From Megalobrama amblycephala (lineage: Eukaryota > Chordata > Actinopteri > Cypriniformes > Xenocyprididae), in NCBI RefSeq assembly GCF_018812025.1, contig NC_063054.1:5112582-5176581 (forward strand): a stretch of 64,000 bases of DNA, in the 5' to 3' direction. Of this stretch, positions 10,178-21,935 are shown piece after piece. The stretch's first letter is position 1. Each line of letters opens with the position of its first letter. The position numbers were made by a program, and so were the translations under genes. The notes beneath the pieces were generated by a model. That model saw only the letters and a list, made by a program, of their open reading frames with translations. It had not been told where the DNA came from and made no database searches.

Positions 10178-11880
10178 CAACCTGGTCTCATGACGAAAAC
10201 GTACCTGTGGGCACGTTTTCGCGAGTCGCGAAATACGTACCAATGAGTACATATCGCTGCAGTTTCGCTCTGAAATGTCCACTGAGCGGCGCTAAAAGCG
10301 TGTTCTTTTTTTTTTTTTTTTTTTGCCGGAGCAGATAATAGGGTGAATGCGGTACGTTTTTATGACATTGCTTTTTAGACGAATTGTCGCGGTTCTCGAT
10401 TTGACATTTGCGCTCCATTGCGTTTTAAAATAACTTCCCACCGACACTACGCCTAAACCTACCCGAATAGTGTTAACAAAAGCAAACGTGACGTAAGAAG
10501 CGTCCGTTTTTCAGCTCGTTTAGATCTCTCTTTGAGCTCTTTTTTTGCCGTCAGTCGCCTTTCACGGGATTCGTACCCAGGCAGGGGGAGTCGACGAGCA
10601 AGCTTGGTTACGGCCAAAAAAAGCGAAACGCATAGAGCCGGAAAGTCCAAAGTACGTTCGTTTACAAATCGGGCACTCTGGTTAAGCCGAGTTCAGACTG
10701 CACAATTTTCAAAGCAGTCGGGTCACTGTTCTTTTCACACTAGACAGTAAAAGACTAATGGCCAGCATTCAGTCGACTGCCATGTGTTCACACTACACGA
10801 TTGGATCGGCGAAGTAGAAGGTTTCACACTGCATGACTTTACAATAGGAAGAATCGCCGACAACTCTGTCTGGCATGCAAACTATCCGTTTCACAACCAA
10901 ACACACGCGAGACGTTACAAGGAAACTAACGCGATATCACGCATGCAAGACCGGAGATGTATTATTATCTATCTAGTTAAAAACTGGTAGCCCGCAAGAA
11001 GCTTGCAATACGTTAATTGCCTGTGCAGATATGCAGCGAGCTATGAAGCAAAAAGAAAAGAAAAATATGGAGTGAGTGAAACAGGTTGGGGAGTACTTCT
11101 GGATTAATGTGTTCTTGCATACGAGAGTTGGAGGTAAATAAATAACTTTTCCAATGTGCTGCCATGTTGCGGAAGGGTCAATGCATACTATTGCCTGCGA
11201 GCTTCTGTTCCTGTCTTGATACGAATTGTAATGTTCTATACTGAAACGACAGCCATGCTTGCTGATATTGTGGTCTATGAACTCCTCCCCGAACTCCCCG
11301 CTTAGCTCTGTATCTTGCTCTACATTGGCTGTCGGTCTACGGGGCCGATGTAGTGTTTCAGTCAGAACACTTTTCACACTGCAGGATTTTGAATCGCCGA
11401 CATTGTCCAGATATTTAGAAATGCCAAATATCTCACGGGCGTCGGCGACTCGTCGGCGATTCTCTCAGATCGTAAAGTCTATTCGCTCATTCACACTGAC
11501 GTGAAAATTGTCACTCGCGTGAACGAGCAATGGGATTTGCCTGTGAATTTCGGGCATTTGTCGCCGAGTTCTGCTACAAGATCGGCGAGCCAAAATCGCG
11601 GGCTAAAATCGTGCAGTCTGAACTCGGCTTTAGATGCGTTTTGAAGTCGTAACATGGATATTGCGCGAGGAGACGCCAAAACGAGTCTTTACGAATCGAT
11701 AATCTGACCCCGGCTGTCATCGAAACCGTGTGTGAAAACAAGCAAAAGCGCTTATCGACGTTTTACCGGCCTCTAGCATTCGTTTCTGTCGGAAACTGCA
11801 GCGAGACGTACTCGTCGGTACGTAATTTTGTGTCTCGTGAAAACGTGCCCACGGGTACGTCTCTCCTATGAGACCAGGTT
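10178..11880 (+). mobile_element. Family C DNA element, copy 1 (AACCTGGTCTCAT ends)
   Basis: The left end AACCTGGTCTCATGACGAAA and the right end CTATGAGACCAGGTT are inverted, with an inner shared block CGTGGGCACGTTTTC (with CCTGTGGG/CCCGTGGG variants). The identical 9-mer TCTCTATCC flanks both sides (10169-10177 and 11881-11889), so it looks like an intact insertion. A 9-bp duplication would suit Mutator-like elements, and an 8-bp one would suit hAT; the class is uncertain. It contains the nested element at 10685-11629. Further copies are at 25789-25935, 54835-56190 and 57870-58849. Confidence 0.8.
10685..11629. mobile_element. PIF/Harbinger-like non-autonomous element (TTA target) nested in family C
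   Basis: The ends are AGCCGAGTTCAGACTGCAC and its inverse GTGCAGTCTGAACTCGGCT, with TTA duplicated at 10682-10684 and 11630-11632. A three-base TWA duplication is the PIF/Harbinger rule. The 134-codon minus-strand frame at 10973-11377 has no transposase motif. Family C copy 2 lacks this block at the same place, which confirms a nested insertion. Confidence 0.8.
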
Positions 11881-12239
11881 TCTCTATCCACACTTCTCTT
11901 CAAATATTAATTCAAATGTGTTTTATGAAGATCTGATGAGAACAGAATGTTATAACTTAACTTTGTCCCAACATTTTCTTACAAAAATGCGAGAAAAAAA
12001 ACTGTATTTTTTATACACTATACTAAAAGAAAATGTTTATTATTTATTCTCTTGCTGGTTTCACAAAGTCACCACAAAGCAACAGATCATCTGAATGACA
12101 CATAAAAAAAAATGCAGTTTGTTTTATGTTTACATTTAGATGTATAGGATTGAGTAAATCTGAAACAACTTTTAAAAGACAAGTTATAATAAAAGATAAA
12201 CTATGATAAAGAGTAGAATAACAATTTTGTTTATGGATA

Positions 12240-12660
12240 TCTTGTTTACTTGCTAGAGTGCTGCAATGATGACACTTTTTTGTAGGCCAACCTGGAAGTT
12301 CGCATCACCCTGGTTTCCCTGATAAAAAGCCAATAGGATTTTTCCATTGGCTTTTGAATTATTGCAGGAAATATGATCTGTGACCAATAAAAGTTCATGA
12401 TTCTAGCATGTTTTGTTCATCATGATAATCTTCACATATTAACACAACTTTCATGAATTTTGAAGACTAAATACAATCAGCAGAAGTGAAAAGCTAAACA
12501 TAGGCTATATAGGAACTACACGGTTGCATGACTTCAACGTCACCATCACTAAGCTTCCGACAAATCTTTTTTTCTCTAAAAACACAACAATGCTGTGAAA
12601 GAAGACTAGTGAGTTGAGTTTACCTGTTCGCCATGACCTCTGTAATCCCATTTAGCATTT
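12240..12660 (+). repeat. Unclassified dispersed repeat R1, copy 1
   Basis: The block TTTTGTTCATCATGATAATC... to ...GGTTGCATGACTTCAA at about 12410-12535 recurs in the same orientation at about 49967-50094. Edges are approximate, because only that central part is shared by both copies here. No coding potential is seen. Class unknown. Confidence 0.5.
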
Positions 12661-12839
12661 AGTCACTTGTTAGCAACCACCTTTTTCCAAGACAAGTAAA
12701 AGCTTTAAAAATCACAAGTGAGGTATTACTGATGTATTTTATGTTATAGAATAAGTTTGAGATTAGTTTGAGCAAACTCTGTTTTTTTGGACTCAAGAAG
12801 GTGGATTGGTTTTTAACGGGTTTCATCGCAATGGTAACT

Positions 12840-13198
12840 TAGGGCTGTCAAACAATTAATCGCGATTAATTGCGATTAATCAATTTAAAAGTTTGAGTTT
12901 ATATAATATATGTGTGAGTAATGTGTGTAATTAATATGTATATATAAATACACACAAATTAATGTATATATTTAAGAGAAACGTTATTTATGTACAAAAA
13001 AATTTATTTATATGTAATATAAATTATATAAAAATATAAATAAATACATATACTTGTAAATATTTCTCAAATATATACATGGATGTGTTTGTATTTATAT
13101 ATACATAATAATTACACACAGTACACCCACATATATTAGGCAAACTCAAACTTTTATTTTGTATGCGATTAATCGTGATTAATCATTTGACAGGCCTA
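12840..13198. mobile_element. hAT-like short element (TAGGGCTGTCAAA ends)
   Basis: The left TAGGGCTGTCAAACAATTAA and right TTTGACAGGCCTA ends are inverted repeats, and the ATTAATCGCGATTAAT-type block recurs near both ends. TAACTTA occurs at both flanks, which may be a decayed target duplication. The interior is AT-rich and non-coding. Confidence 0.8.
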
Positions 13199-13330
13199 TA
13201 ACTTACACTACATGGCTACAGGTTTTAGGGTTATGCGCAAACCCAAACTGGACCAATCAGCTATGAGTAAAGTGACATGTATCTGATGCAATAAAGCCAC
13301 TCCCCCTGTATCTCCTCTATCAGTTTAGAG

Positions 13331-13570
13331 CAGTGCTGCCAATTTAGCGATTTTGTCGCTAGATTTAGCAAATCCTCCACCCCTTTTGAGACCTTTTTCA
13401 AAAGCTTAACGACAAATCTAGCAACTTCTTGGACAAACCTTATCTAGATTCTGTGACTCGTCCACTGATCTATATTTATATACATCAATGAACTCGCCAG
13501 TATGACAACATCTAGCGACATTTAGCAACCAGTTTTAGCTACTTTCATCTGAAAGCAATTGGCAACACTG
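13331..13570. mobile_element. hAT non-autonomous element with perfect 8-bp target duplication
   Basis: The ends are CAGTGCTGCCAATT and AATTGGCAACACTG (inverted), flanked by GTTTAGAG at 13323-13330 and 13571-13578. CAGTG-type ends and an 8-bp duplication are diagnostic of hAT. The element is 240 bp and non-coding. Confidence 0.92.
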
Positions 13571-13746
13571 GTTTAGAGTGAAAGAAATTTAGAGACAAAA
13601 ATGCTCATCTTTTGCTGCTAATTATTTATATTTATGTGAATTATACATAATTATAATTCACATATTATATTCATATAATTATTTTAATTGACAAATAATA
13701 TTAAACTTTGCTTTTTAATTAAAATATATGCAGTATAATACATGCA

Positions 13747-14447
13747 TTAAAGGGTTAGTTCACCCAAAAATGAAAATAATGTCATTTATTACTCACTCTC
13801 ATGTCGTTCTACACCCGTAAGACCTTTGTTAATCTTCGGAACACATCTAATAATCTTCCTCTCTCAAGATCCATTAATGTACTAAAAACATATTTAAATC
13901 AGTTCATGTGAGTACAGTGGTTCAATATTAATATTATAAAGCGACAAGAATATTTTTGGTGCGGCAAAAAAACAAAATAACGACTTATATAGTGATGGCC
14001 GATTTTAAAACACTGCTTCAGGAAGCTTCGGAGCATAATGAATCAGCGTGTCATTCGGATCATGTGTCAAACCGCCAAACTGCTGAAATCACGTGACTTT
14101 GGCGCTCCGAACAGCTGATTCGACACGCTGATTCATTATGCTCTGAAGCTTCATGAAGCAGTGTTTTGAAATCGGCCATCACTATATAAGTCGTTATTTT
14201 GTTTTGTTTTTTGGCGCACCAAAAATATTCTCGTCGCTTTATAATATTAATATTGAACCACTGTACTGGATCTTGAGAGAGGAAATGTCATTGCTCCCTA
14301 TGCAGGCCTCACGGAGCCATCGGATTTCAACAAAAATATCTTAATTTGTGTTCCGAAGATTAACGAAAGGTCTTACAGGTGTGGAACGGCATGAGCGTGA
14401 GTAATAAATGACAGAATTTTCATTTTTTGGGTGAACTAACCCTTTAA
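13747..14447. mobile_element. Complete palindromic TTAA element (TTAGTTCACCC family)
   Basis: TTAAAGGGTTAGTTCACCC at the left and GGGTGAACTAACCCTTTAA at the right are exact inverted copies. The whole 701 bp is one long imperfect palindrome with its centre near 14095. Non-coding. This is the reference copy for the partial ones at 42795-44394 and 50108-53958. Confidence 0.88.
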
Positions 14448-14689
14448 TAGACAAAGCTTTTAAACAGATTAAGCTTACATGTATTCATTTGAGCTCTTTG
14501 TGAACCTATATAAATTATTAGGCCTATTTTTTTTTTTTTAATTTGCATGCTTTGATATAGTCAGATATTTTCTTTCAGCTGTCTTCTCAAACTTTCGCTG
14601 CAGTTGCAGTGTTTATTCCTGCCTTGTAAATGCATTTAATTTCATATTTTTCATAACGATTTCTTAATCTTCAAAAGAGACATGAATTG

Positions 14690-14850
14690 TGCCAGCTCTC
14701 TTGCGAGAAGTGAATAACGCAGACACTCTCCATGTTCCGTGCGATTGGCTGTTTGGCGCACGTGACACACTTTCAGGTGTGTGCGCTTTGTCAACTCGTA
14801 AAATATGTACAATTTAGCAAATTGTACGAATTAATTCGTACGAGTGAGGT
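14690..14850. repeat. Fragment of a short DNA element
   Basis: AATTGTACGAATTAATTCGTACGAG is a self-complementary motif common in fish short elements. The ends are not found. Low confidence. Confidence 0.3.
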
Positions 14851-14904
14851 CTCTTAAAACAACTCTGAAACTACTCTGAAACTCAGAGTTTGTTCAGCTT
14901 CACA

Positions 14905-15086
14905 CAACAGGCCTCTGGAGATCTACCTTCCTGCAAAGTTCAGCTCAAACCCTGATCAAACGCAACTGAACTTGCTAATTAAGATCTTCAGGAGCACTTG
15001 ATAATTACAGATAGGTGTGTTGGATCAGGGTTTGATCTGAACTTTGCAGATCGGTATATCTCCAGGAATAGGATTTGGCACCCCTG
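14905..15086. mobile_element. Short palindromic element (GGAGATCTACCTTCCTGCA)
   Basis: The block CTGGAGATCTACCTTCCTGC...GTTCAGCTC...CCCTGATC is mirrored by GATCAGGG...GAACTTTGCAGATCGGTATATCTCCAG. It is about 180 bp and non-coding. It is a fold-back element of a type frequent in cyprinids. Confidence 0.7.
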
Positions 15087-15235
15087 TAAAACATGAAAAT
15101 ATCCTGAGAATGTGTTAACAAACCTTATTTCAGAAAATTTTCCCATTGACTTCGGGACAATAGAACCAGAAATGCAAAAAGGTTTTAAGACTCATTCCAG
15201 CAGAGCTGTATAAAGTTTCTCAAACAAAACTCAGA

Positions 15236-15382
15236 GTGTTTCTGTAGCCTAGCTGGTAGATCATGGTGCATGCTAGATCGAGGTTGTGAGTTTGATTCAA
15301 AGGGAATGCATACTGTTTGAAAGTGTTATTTTTAATACACCATTAGTCACTTTGGATAAACATGTCTAGCAAATGCATACAT
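15236..15382 (+). mobile_element. tRNA-derived SINE
   Basis: The head carries a box A-like TAGCCTAGCTGGTAGA (15245-15260) and a box B-like GGTTGTGAGTTTGATTC (15282-15298), which together form an RNA polymerase III promoter. The tail GTCACTTTGGATAAA..GTCTAGCAAATGCATA resembles the LINE-related tails of cyprinid HAmo-type SINEs. It is not a functional tRNA gene. The family name is inference. Confidence 0.75.
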
Positions 15383-15676
15383 TATGTTTCAAAGATGTTT
15401 CAAATCCAATGACTAGATGTTCCTCTTATGCACTCGGTATAGAGATATTTTTTTCTGACACATACAGTAGAAGTTTCATATGTAGATAAAGACTAATTTA
15501 ATGAGGAACAGTGTGTATTTGTGAAGTGAGGTGGAAAATGCTTCCGACTATTAGGGCTAAACATCAATCAATATCCACTATGATAAAGTCAAGCTGTTTA
15601 GCCCGATACACTGAAAAGCTTCTCACTGATCTGTAAATATCTACGGCTGAAATAAAATGCTGAAATTGAGCAGAAT

Positions 15677-16205
15677 TTAAAGGAATAGTTCACCCAAAAA
15701 TGAAATTAACCAAACTCTGTTGTTGTTTCTGCTGTGCCAAATCTCAGGTTTCTGCTTTTTCAGTGATTTTTAAGATGATGAATCAGTTTAAAAGAAGTTT
15801 AACAGCTGACACACAGCTCACAAATATCAGCTTCAAAAATCCACCAATCATAAACACAGTATGGAGACATGCACATGACAAGTAGAGAAAAAAATATATG
15901 TGGCCATTCATTTCTATATTAAGTAGTTCCCTCGTTTTAGGAAAATTGTGGCCACTAAAACTAAGGGGAAAAATACAAATTAATAACTAGAGGAAACAAA
16001 TTCTTAATTTGAGGTCACAACATCTATTTTTTTGTGTGTGTGGGGCTCCAAACAAGTAGCTTTTCAATTCTATTTGTTGTGCGCTGTGCTTTTTTATTAT
16101 TCCTCAAAAAGTGTTTTGTGTGAACGGCCCCAAGCGGGTTTGAAATGACAAGAGGGTGAGTAAATAATGACAGAAAATTAATTTATGAGTGAGCTATTCC
16201 TTTAA
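15677..16205. mobile_element. Palindromic TTAA element (AATAGTTCACCC subfamily)
   Basis: TTAAAGGAATAGTTCACCC at the left is matched by GAGTGAGCTATTCCTTTAA at the right. 529 bp, diverged centre, non-coding; the frame at 15700-15885 is incidental. Confidence 0.8.
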
Positions 16206-16851
16206 AATGTCATAAAAAGGATCAGCAGAAGAAAAAGAACATAGACAATGTCATAGACAATGTCTCCTTTAATGTGAACATGGCAGCCTAACCCAACCTA
16301 ACCTAATCTAATCTATTTCCTGCCCTCAACACGCTCCCCCATTAAACCCACTCCACCTCACTCCCACCGTGAATACAGCCTTTAAATGTCACACATACAT
16401 TTGCAGAGAAACATTAAAATTCTCAGAGAGGCTTTTATTAGACTGGCTCGGAAAAAGAGAGAAAACCACAGAAAGGAACGGAGGGATGCTTGAGAGGTAG
16501 AAGAAGAGGACAAGAAAAATAGAACGGCAAACTACAATGTCACATCCCGACAGCTGAACTTTTGCCGGGTCTCACTCTCTTGTAATGAGGATTCAGAGAG
16601 CAGGTCTGGCCTAGTAATAAGGAAGCTACAGACAAAGGTTAATGAGGAGGGACCTGAGTTTGCTTGTTCTCTTTCACACACTAATTGGGATCTGCCTCTC
16701 TCTAAACCTCATGATGTAAGACAGCAACCGCAGGGTTGCGGGCACAAGGAGCAGAGGCTGCTGTCTGGTTATTAGGTCGCATACCTCACCACTATGAAGG
16801 AACAGGCCTGGGTTAAATGCATTTAATGGGGCAATGTGGTTCAACTCCTGG

Positions 16852-16882
<31 letters not shown>

Positions 16883-17273
16883 GTATGTACTGTATAATGT
16901 TTGGTTCTAATTGGTTTAGTTAAGTTTAGAGCTTTAATATTCCCTTTGGGGAAATTAGTTATGATTACATTGGTGCTTCACACAGACAAAACACACACAC
17001 TCACAAAAAGATAAAAAAAAAAAAAATCAATTATATTTGTTACGATGAAGAATAGTTTCATACACAAAAGTAAATTTAGGATTTGTCAACCTAATTGTTA
17101 GAAATGATAACTGCATGCAGTATGTCTACAGTATACAATTTGTTTTTTGTTTTTTAATATAAAAATGGCTTTATATGGAGTAATCTGCATGACAAGTAAC
17201 AACGCACTGCACTGGACTTGACCTGTGAATGCTATTCATAGAGTTGATCTATATGAAAGTGATTCATCACAAT
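16206..17273. other. Mostly unique DNA with a (GACA)n repeat
   Basis: No gene is seen. A tetranucleotide (GACA)n covers 16851-16882. The more GC-balanced part at 16430-16790 has no long frame and could be non-coding conserved DNA, but that cannot be judged from one sequence. Confidence 0.5.
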
Positions 17274-17305
17274 TTGTTTAGAAGCCTGAGGTAATTTATA
17301 TAATT

Positions 17306-17374
17306 TAGAAGATATACTGTATATATAGGGTGAATTCAGGTTGATTTGGACAATTTTTACATCTCAAGTCATCT

Positions 17375-17375
<1 letters not shown>
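17306..17375. repeat. 70-bp dispersed block, copy 1
   Basis: Identical by eye over all 70 bases to 31893-31962. It contains AGGGTGAATTCAGGTTGATT, which could be the terminal repeat of a mariner-like element. Both copies run straight into a microsatellite. Confidence 0.8.

Positions 17376-17450
<75 letters not shown>
17376..17450. repeat. (TA)n microsatellite
   Basis: About 37 uninterrupted AT units. Confidence 0.97.
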
Positions 17451-17452
<2 letters not shown>

Positions 17453-17841
17453 CATTTGACTCTCGAGGTAGGTAGGGCAAGCATTTTTTTTGTTTTTTTG
17501 TTTTTTTGTACCTGCATCAGCAAATTATTCACAGAAATTTTAAGCAAACAAGTTTAGGTTTGCTTGTTGTTTATTTAATCATTTCTTTAATAATTTACTT
17601 AATTTTATTATTTTTACGGGAAATGAAGTGGACGATATATCAGTGTCCATAATTTTGCAAGCAACTGGTGATAAAAAAAAATGCCACGTCGAAAAATGGA
17701 AATATTGAATGGCATGAATATTTGAAAGGCTCGCATGCTCAGTGGGCAAAGGAGTATCTTAGAAAGACCTGCACACTCAACTGTGCACGAGCTGGAAGGG
17801 AACATGGGAAATGAAGTATACCCGGGCCTTAAAGGCTCCAA

Positions 17842-18155
17842 CACTCTAAAAACTGCCGGGTTAAATGTGGACAAACCCAGGGATTTGGGTTGTTTTCACC
17901 CAGCCATTTTTTTCAACCAATTTTGGATTTATTTTTTTAGCCAGCAAAATAGTAATATAGAAAAAGGTGTGTTTTTGCTCACCCCCAAATAGGGGCCAAT
18001 TTGTGGGGTATTATGAGCTGAAACTTGACCAGACCAGAGACTTATATTACATCTTGTGAAAGAGGGCATAATAGGTGCCCTTTAACCCAACCCTTCTGGA
18101 TTTGTCCATATTTAACCCAGCTTAGGTTGTTTTTAACCCAGCATTTTTTAGAGTG
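17842..18155. mobile_element. Short inverted-repeat element (CACTCTAAAAA ends) with nested insertion
   Basis: The left end CACTCTAAAAACTGCCGGG and the right end CCCAGCATTTTTTAGAGTG are inverted, with GGGTTAAA and AACCCA motifs repeated inside. It is interrupted by a short element at about 17957-18085. Confidence 0.8.
17957..18085 (-). mobile_element. Short relative of the TTAAAGGTGCC element, nested
   Basis: GAGCTGAAACTT...GACTTATATTACATCTTGTG followed by AGGTGCCCTTTAA is the inverse of the left end of the 978-bp element at 3744. The left boundary near AAAAAGGTGTG is decayed. Confidence 0.65.
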
Positions 18156-18336
18156 AAATTATTGGACTGGAGCTGTGGAGATCACATTGGGAAAAATGTG
18201 GGGGGGCATTTGCCCCTCCTTCACCCTTCCTTTAGTATACACTAAATTATATAAATTACCTCAGGCTTCTAAACAATTATTATTGTTTTTTTCAATCATG
18301 ACAACTCTCAAAATAATTTTAGCATGTTAATAATAT

Positions 18337-18657
18337 GGGGCAGTTGTGACCTTAATGGTTAGAGAGTCGGACTTGTAACCTGAAGGTCGTGGGTTCAAGT
18401 CTCAGTAACGACAGGAAATATAGGTGTGGGGAGTGAATGAACAGCATTCTCTTCCACTCCCATTACCTACAACTGAGGTGCCCTTGAGCAAGGCACCTAA
18501 CATCCAATCACTCCCCGGGCGCCACAGCAAAAAATGGCTGTTCACGGTGTGTGTGTTCAATACTCACTGCTGTGTATGTGTGCACATGGATGGGTGAAAA
18601 GCAGAGCACAAATTCCCAGTATGGGACACCATACTTGGCTATATGCCACTTTCACTT
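18337..18657 (+). mobile_element. tRNA-derived SINE of V-SINE type
   Basis: The head has a box A-like TTAATGGTTAGAGAGT and a box B-like GGTCGTGGGTTCAAGTC. The body has TGCCCTTGAGCAAGGCACCT and CTCCCCGGGCGCC, which match the conserved core of vertebrate V-SINEs as I remember it. The 3' part ends ...GTATGGGACACCATACTTGG. Transcription would be by RNA polymerase III, with LINE-supplied reverse transcription. Confidence 0.8.
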
Positions 18658-19036
18658 ATTTGGTATTGGCGAACTAGATTTGCTGTTGAGCATGAGTCCA
18701 TGAGTCTATTTGCAGTAGCAAGTATGGACTTGCTACTGCTAATAGATACACAGACACAAATCTAGGCAGGTGGAACTGGGGGAGGTGGAGGGTTTCAGAA
18801 GAACTTTGATAGCGCGCTGCAGGACTAGCCTACAACAAACAACTAACTAGGCTATTTAAATGTTGAACAAGCTGCAGGATCAACAGAGGCCAATCAGCTT
18901 GTGCCATGTGGTAATGATGTGAATGCTTGCAGACTGCATGTAAAGGACTTGTCAGCATGCGTCATCTACAGTTTCATGACTGAAATAGATATTTAATCAG
19001 ATATCATACAGACGTTTGGGGTTTGTAAGATTTTTA

Positions 19037-19210
19037 AAAAAAAAAATTTGAAAGAAGTCTTTTATGATCACCAAGTCTGCATTTATTTAATAAAAAAAAA
19101 AACAGTAAAATCAGTAATATTGTGAAATATTATTACAATTTAAAGCAACTGTTTTTATGTTTTTAAAATGTAATTTATTCCTGTGAATTTTCAGCATCAT
19201 TACTCCAGTC
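19037..19210 (+). repeat. Dispersed teleost repeat (TCAGCATCATTACTCCAGTC), copy 1
   Basis: The end GAATTTTCAGCATCATTACTCCAGTCTT recurs inverted at about 48190-48345 (GACTGGAGTAATGATGCTGA). Non-coding. Class uncertain. Confidence 0.7.
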
Positions 19211-20718
19211 TTAACTCCAGGCTAGTTATTTTAGATCATAAAGTTTTAAATATGGATACTTGTCATACAAAAACCCATCGCATTGCTTCAGAAGGGTGTC
19301 ATTAACCCCTTTAACTGTCACTTTTGCTCAAATTGCATCCAATCTGAATAGAAGGTGGAAAAAAAGGGAGGGGGGATACAAGGCACATCGAGAAATGACA
19401 GGCACAAGTAAGACAAAAAGAGGCAATATTTATTTGATGTAACTTATGGAATTCATCTGGCATTTGGCTGACGAAAGTCACCATATTTTTTATTTATTTA
19501 TTTTTTTAAAGGTATGGAAAATGAACTTTAAGCTTATTTCCAACATGACTCCATGCAAAGCACTGAAACTATGTGAAAACAATTTATCATACTACACACT
19601 GAAAAATATATTGCTGCAGTATACAGTAAGCACTGTGCATTAGTACTCCATTCCAGACATATTCACCAAATCATTTGGGAAAACTTTATGCATGAATGTG
19701 TGTACAATCTGCTTTACGGACAGAGGAGAAATAACATTTGAACTCGAGGGCATTTTCAAAGCTATTATGTGATCATATCATTTCCATTTTAGAATTAACT
19801 GACTGTGACGTTGCTGCTGACATCTCACTGCGGGTTCAAAGATTTAAACTGTGCTTCATGCAATGAAAATGGAAAATATATTGATTTTTTTATTTTTTTA
19901 TGTAATGCGTTGTAAATAATTGTGCACTTAAAAATAGCAAGGGGTAATATTATCAGTGATTTTCTGCTCGGCTCAGTAGTTTCAGTCTAAATTACAAGTA
20001 AAAGATATGAGATGCTGGGCAGTAAAATCTCAGAGTTTTAAATGCTTTTAAAATCAAACTCCTTCCCCTGAGGAACTGATCACCATTAATAAGATGGCAG
20101 GGATGAAGCCCTTGCAACTGCATAAATATAAAATAACATGCATGAATAAAATTTTAGCTCTCCATATGAAGGAATGGTAGCTACTTTTTCATCTTGTTTT
20201 ACTTGCGGCCATCAACATCACTTGCCTTGTTAAAATCACATCTATGGGCATGACAGTTCAATTACCCTCTATTACATCTCTATTAGTAGTTTATGCACAG
20301 GAAGGACATTTAGAGTGGACTAGATACAGACCAAGACCCTGTTTTTCCAACTGTAAAACATATGATATATGGAAAAAAAAAAAAATTAAGTAACTTCAAA
20401 AAGTAACTTCAAAAATACAACTTGAACCAAAACTAAATTCAGATAAATGCTTTATGGTCCCTTCCACATTTTTGCTGAAAATAAAAATATGCCTCAGTGA
20501 CCCTAGGATACATGGTAAATGTTGATGATATGTTGATGATGGATGAATAAAAATATGCCAAAAATAAAAATATATATTTAAAACAAAATATTATGTAACT
20601 TCGAAAAGTAATTTAAAATAATAAGTTTAAATTCAAACAAAACTAAGTAAGCTAAAGTTCAGCTAACTGCTCATTCATTGTCCCTCCAACTTTTTTGTTG
20701 AAAATGAAATAACATAAA
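19211..20718. other. AT-rich stretch without recognised genes
   Basis: No gene. Only short frames, A-runs and AT-rich simple sequence are seen. Confidence 0.5.
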
Positions 20719-21935
20719 ATATAGCTGCAAGCAGCGATGACGGGCCCAAGTCCCGGCACCACCGCCATCCCAGAGGCTTTATTGCAATTAAACTGAGTGA
20801 ATGTAAAAGGATTATGTCAAGATATGACACTCTTCCCGTTTCCCTTTTTGTCATTACTTTAACCCCTCGCCATGGTGACACTGTTTGAAATATCCAGTAT
20901 CCGTTTACAATTTAGCAAGTTCGATGTCTACGCATCATGTTGAAAACGTTTGGTGTTAATCATATAAACTAGCTAGGAGTTGAATCCACATTCAAACCAA
21001 AATTGCTGACTTCCCGTTGGTCTGAGCTAATGACTGTAAATTAGAAAGTTGTCCGGCTTGATGAGAACAATACATGTACAACTTTGATGTGGTTGTTAAG
21101 TTTCATGCAATTTGAGGGATGCTAAGAGCCTCAAAAACGCTCAAGAATATTATTGAAGTTTGACATGTTGCCATGGCAACAGTATTTAAGATATCAAGAA
21201 TCATTTCACCGGTGTACATCTGCCCACATAAGAGGGTCATTTCACTGTATTTTTGAAAGTGACACACTTCCTGCTGCCAGTTGGTGGCACTATGTCTTTG
21301 ACTCACAATAGTCACATCCATGTGATGAGCCTTGTACAACAAACACACAGCTGAAGTTTCATTCAAATCAGTCTATGCATGCAGAAGTTGCAGAACATGC
21401 AGAACACACCTCCTGTTTCCCTTTTTTCGCCATAAATTTCAATGTTTTAATGCCACAGCCAAACCGTTCAAGGTATCAAAAATCCTCTCACAATTTAGCA
21501 TCCTCAATGTCTTGTCTTCATGCTGACCGAGTTTGGTGATGATTGGATGAATTCCCTAGGAGGAGTACATCAAATTCCAGAGCATGCATTTTTCAAACAA
21601 CCTTAAATAGCCAACTTCCTGTTGGGTGGAGCTAATGAGATAGAGTGCGGAAGTTGTCGGGCCAGATGAGATCTATATGTGTACCGAGGTTCATACATAT
21701 ACGTGCTAGTATGTAACCATAATTTCAGAATGCGTTCAAGGGGGTGCCGTAGAGCCCCCCTGCTACACCCGTGTGGCTGCGGATTCTGACCTGTGTGCAA
21801 ATTTTCAAGAGTTTTTAAGCATGTTAATGGGCCCAAAAGTCTCCAAAATCCTGACGAAAAAGAAAAAGAGAAAGAAGAAGAATCCTAAGGAAAAAACATT
21901 CGGGCCTTCGCTCTTTCAGGGCTTGGGCCCTAAAT
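20719..21935 (+). repeat. 1.2-kb unclassified interspersed repeat (TATAGCTGCAAGCAGCGATG)
   Basis: It begins TATAGCTGCAAGCAGCGATG and closes with a purine-rich tail (GAAAAAGAAAAAGAG) and then GGGCCTTCGCTC..TTGGGCCCTAA. I recall this head and tail as common in teleost genomes. Several weak internal similarities (..TTTAGCA, ..CTTCCTGTTGG) suggest an internally repeated unit. No functional protein is encoded. Class undetermined. Confidence 0.6.

Larger units (their letters stand above)
17274..18276. repeat. 35-bp perfect inverted repeat enclosing a mixed segment
   Basis: The segments at 17274-17308 and 18242-18276 are exact reverse complements (start TTGTTTAGAAGCCTGAGG). Between them lie a 70-bp shared block, a long (TA)n tract and a nested short element. 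The outer boundary may be a decayed element. No coding function is seen. Confidence 0.85.

Noticed and set aside
10973..11377. 134-codon minus-strand frame
   Set aside because: Inside the nested TTA element, no transposase motif, and no support from codon bias.
15236..15382. tRNA gene
   Set aside because: The tRNA-like head is followed by a SINE body and tail; the cloverleaf is not complete.
18337..18420. tRNA gene in the V-SINE head
   Set aside because: Box A and B are present, but the sequence continues into SINE core and the acceptor stem cannot close.
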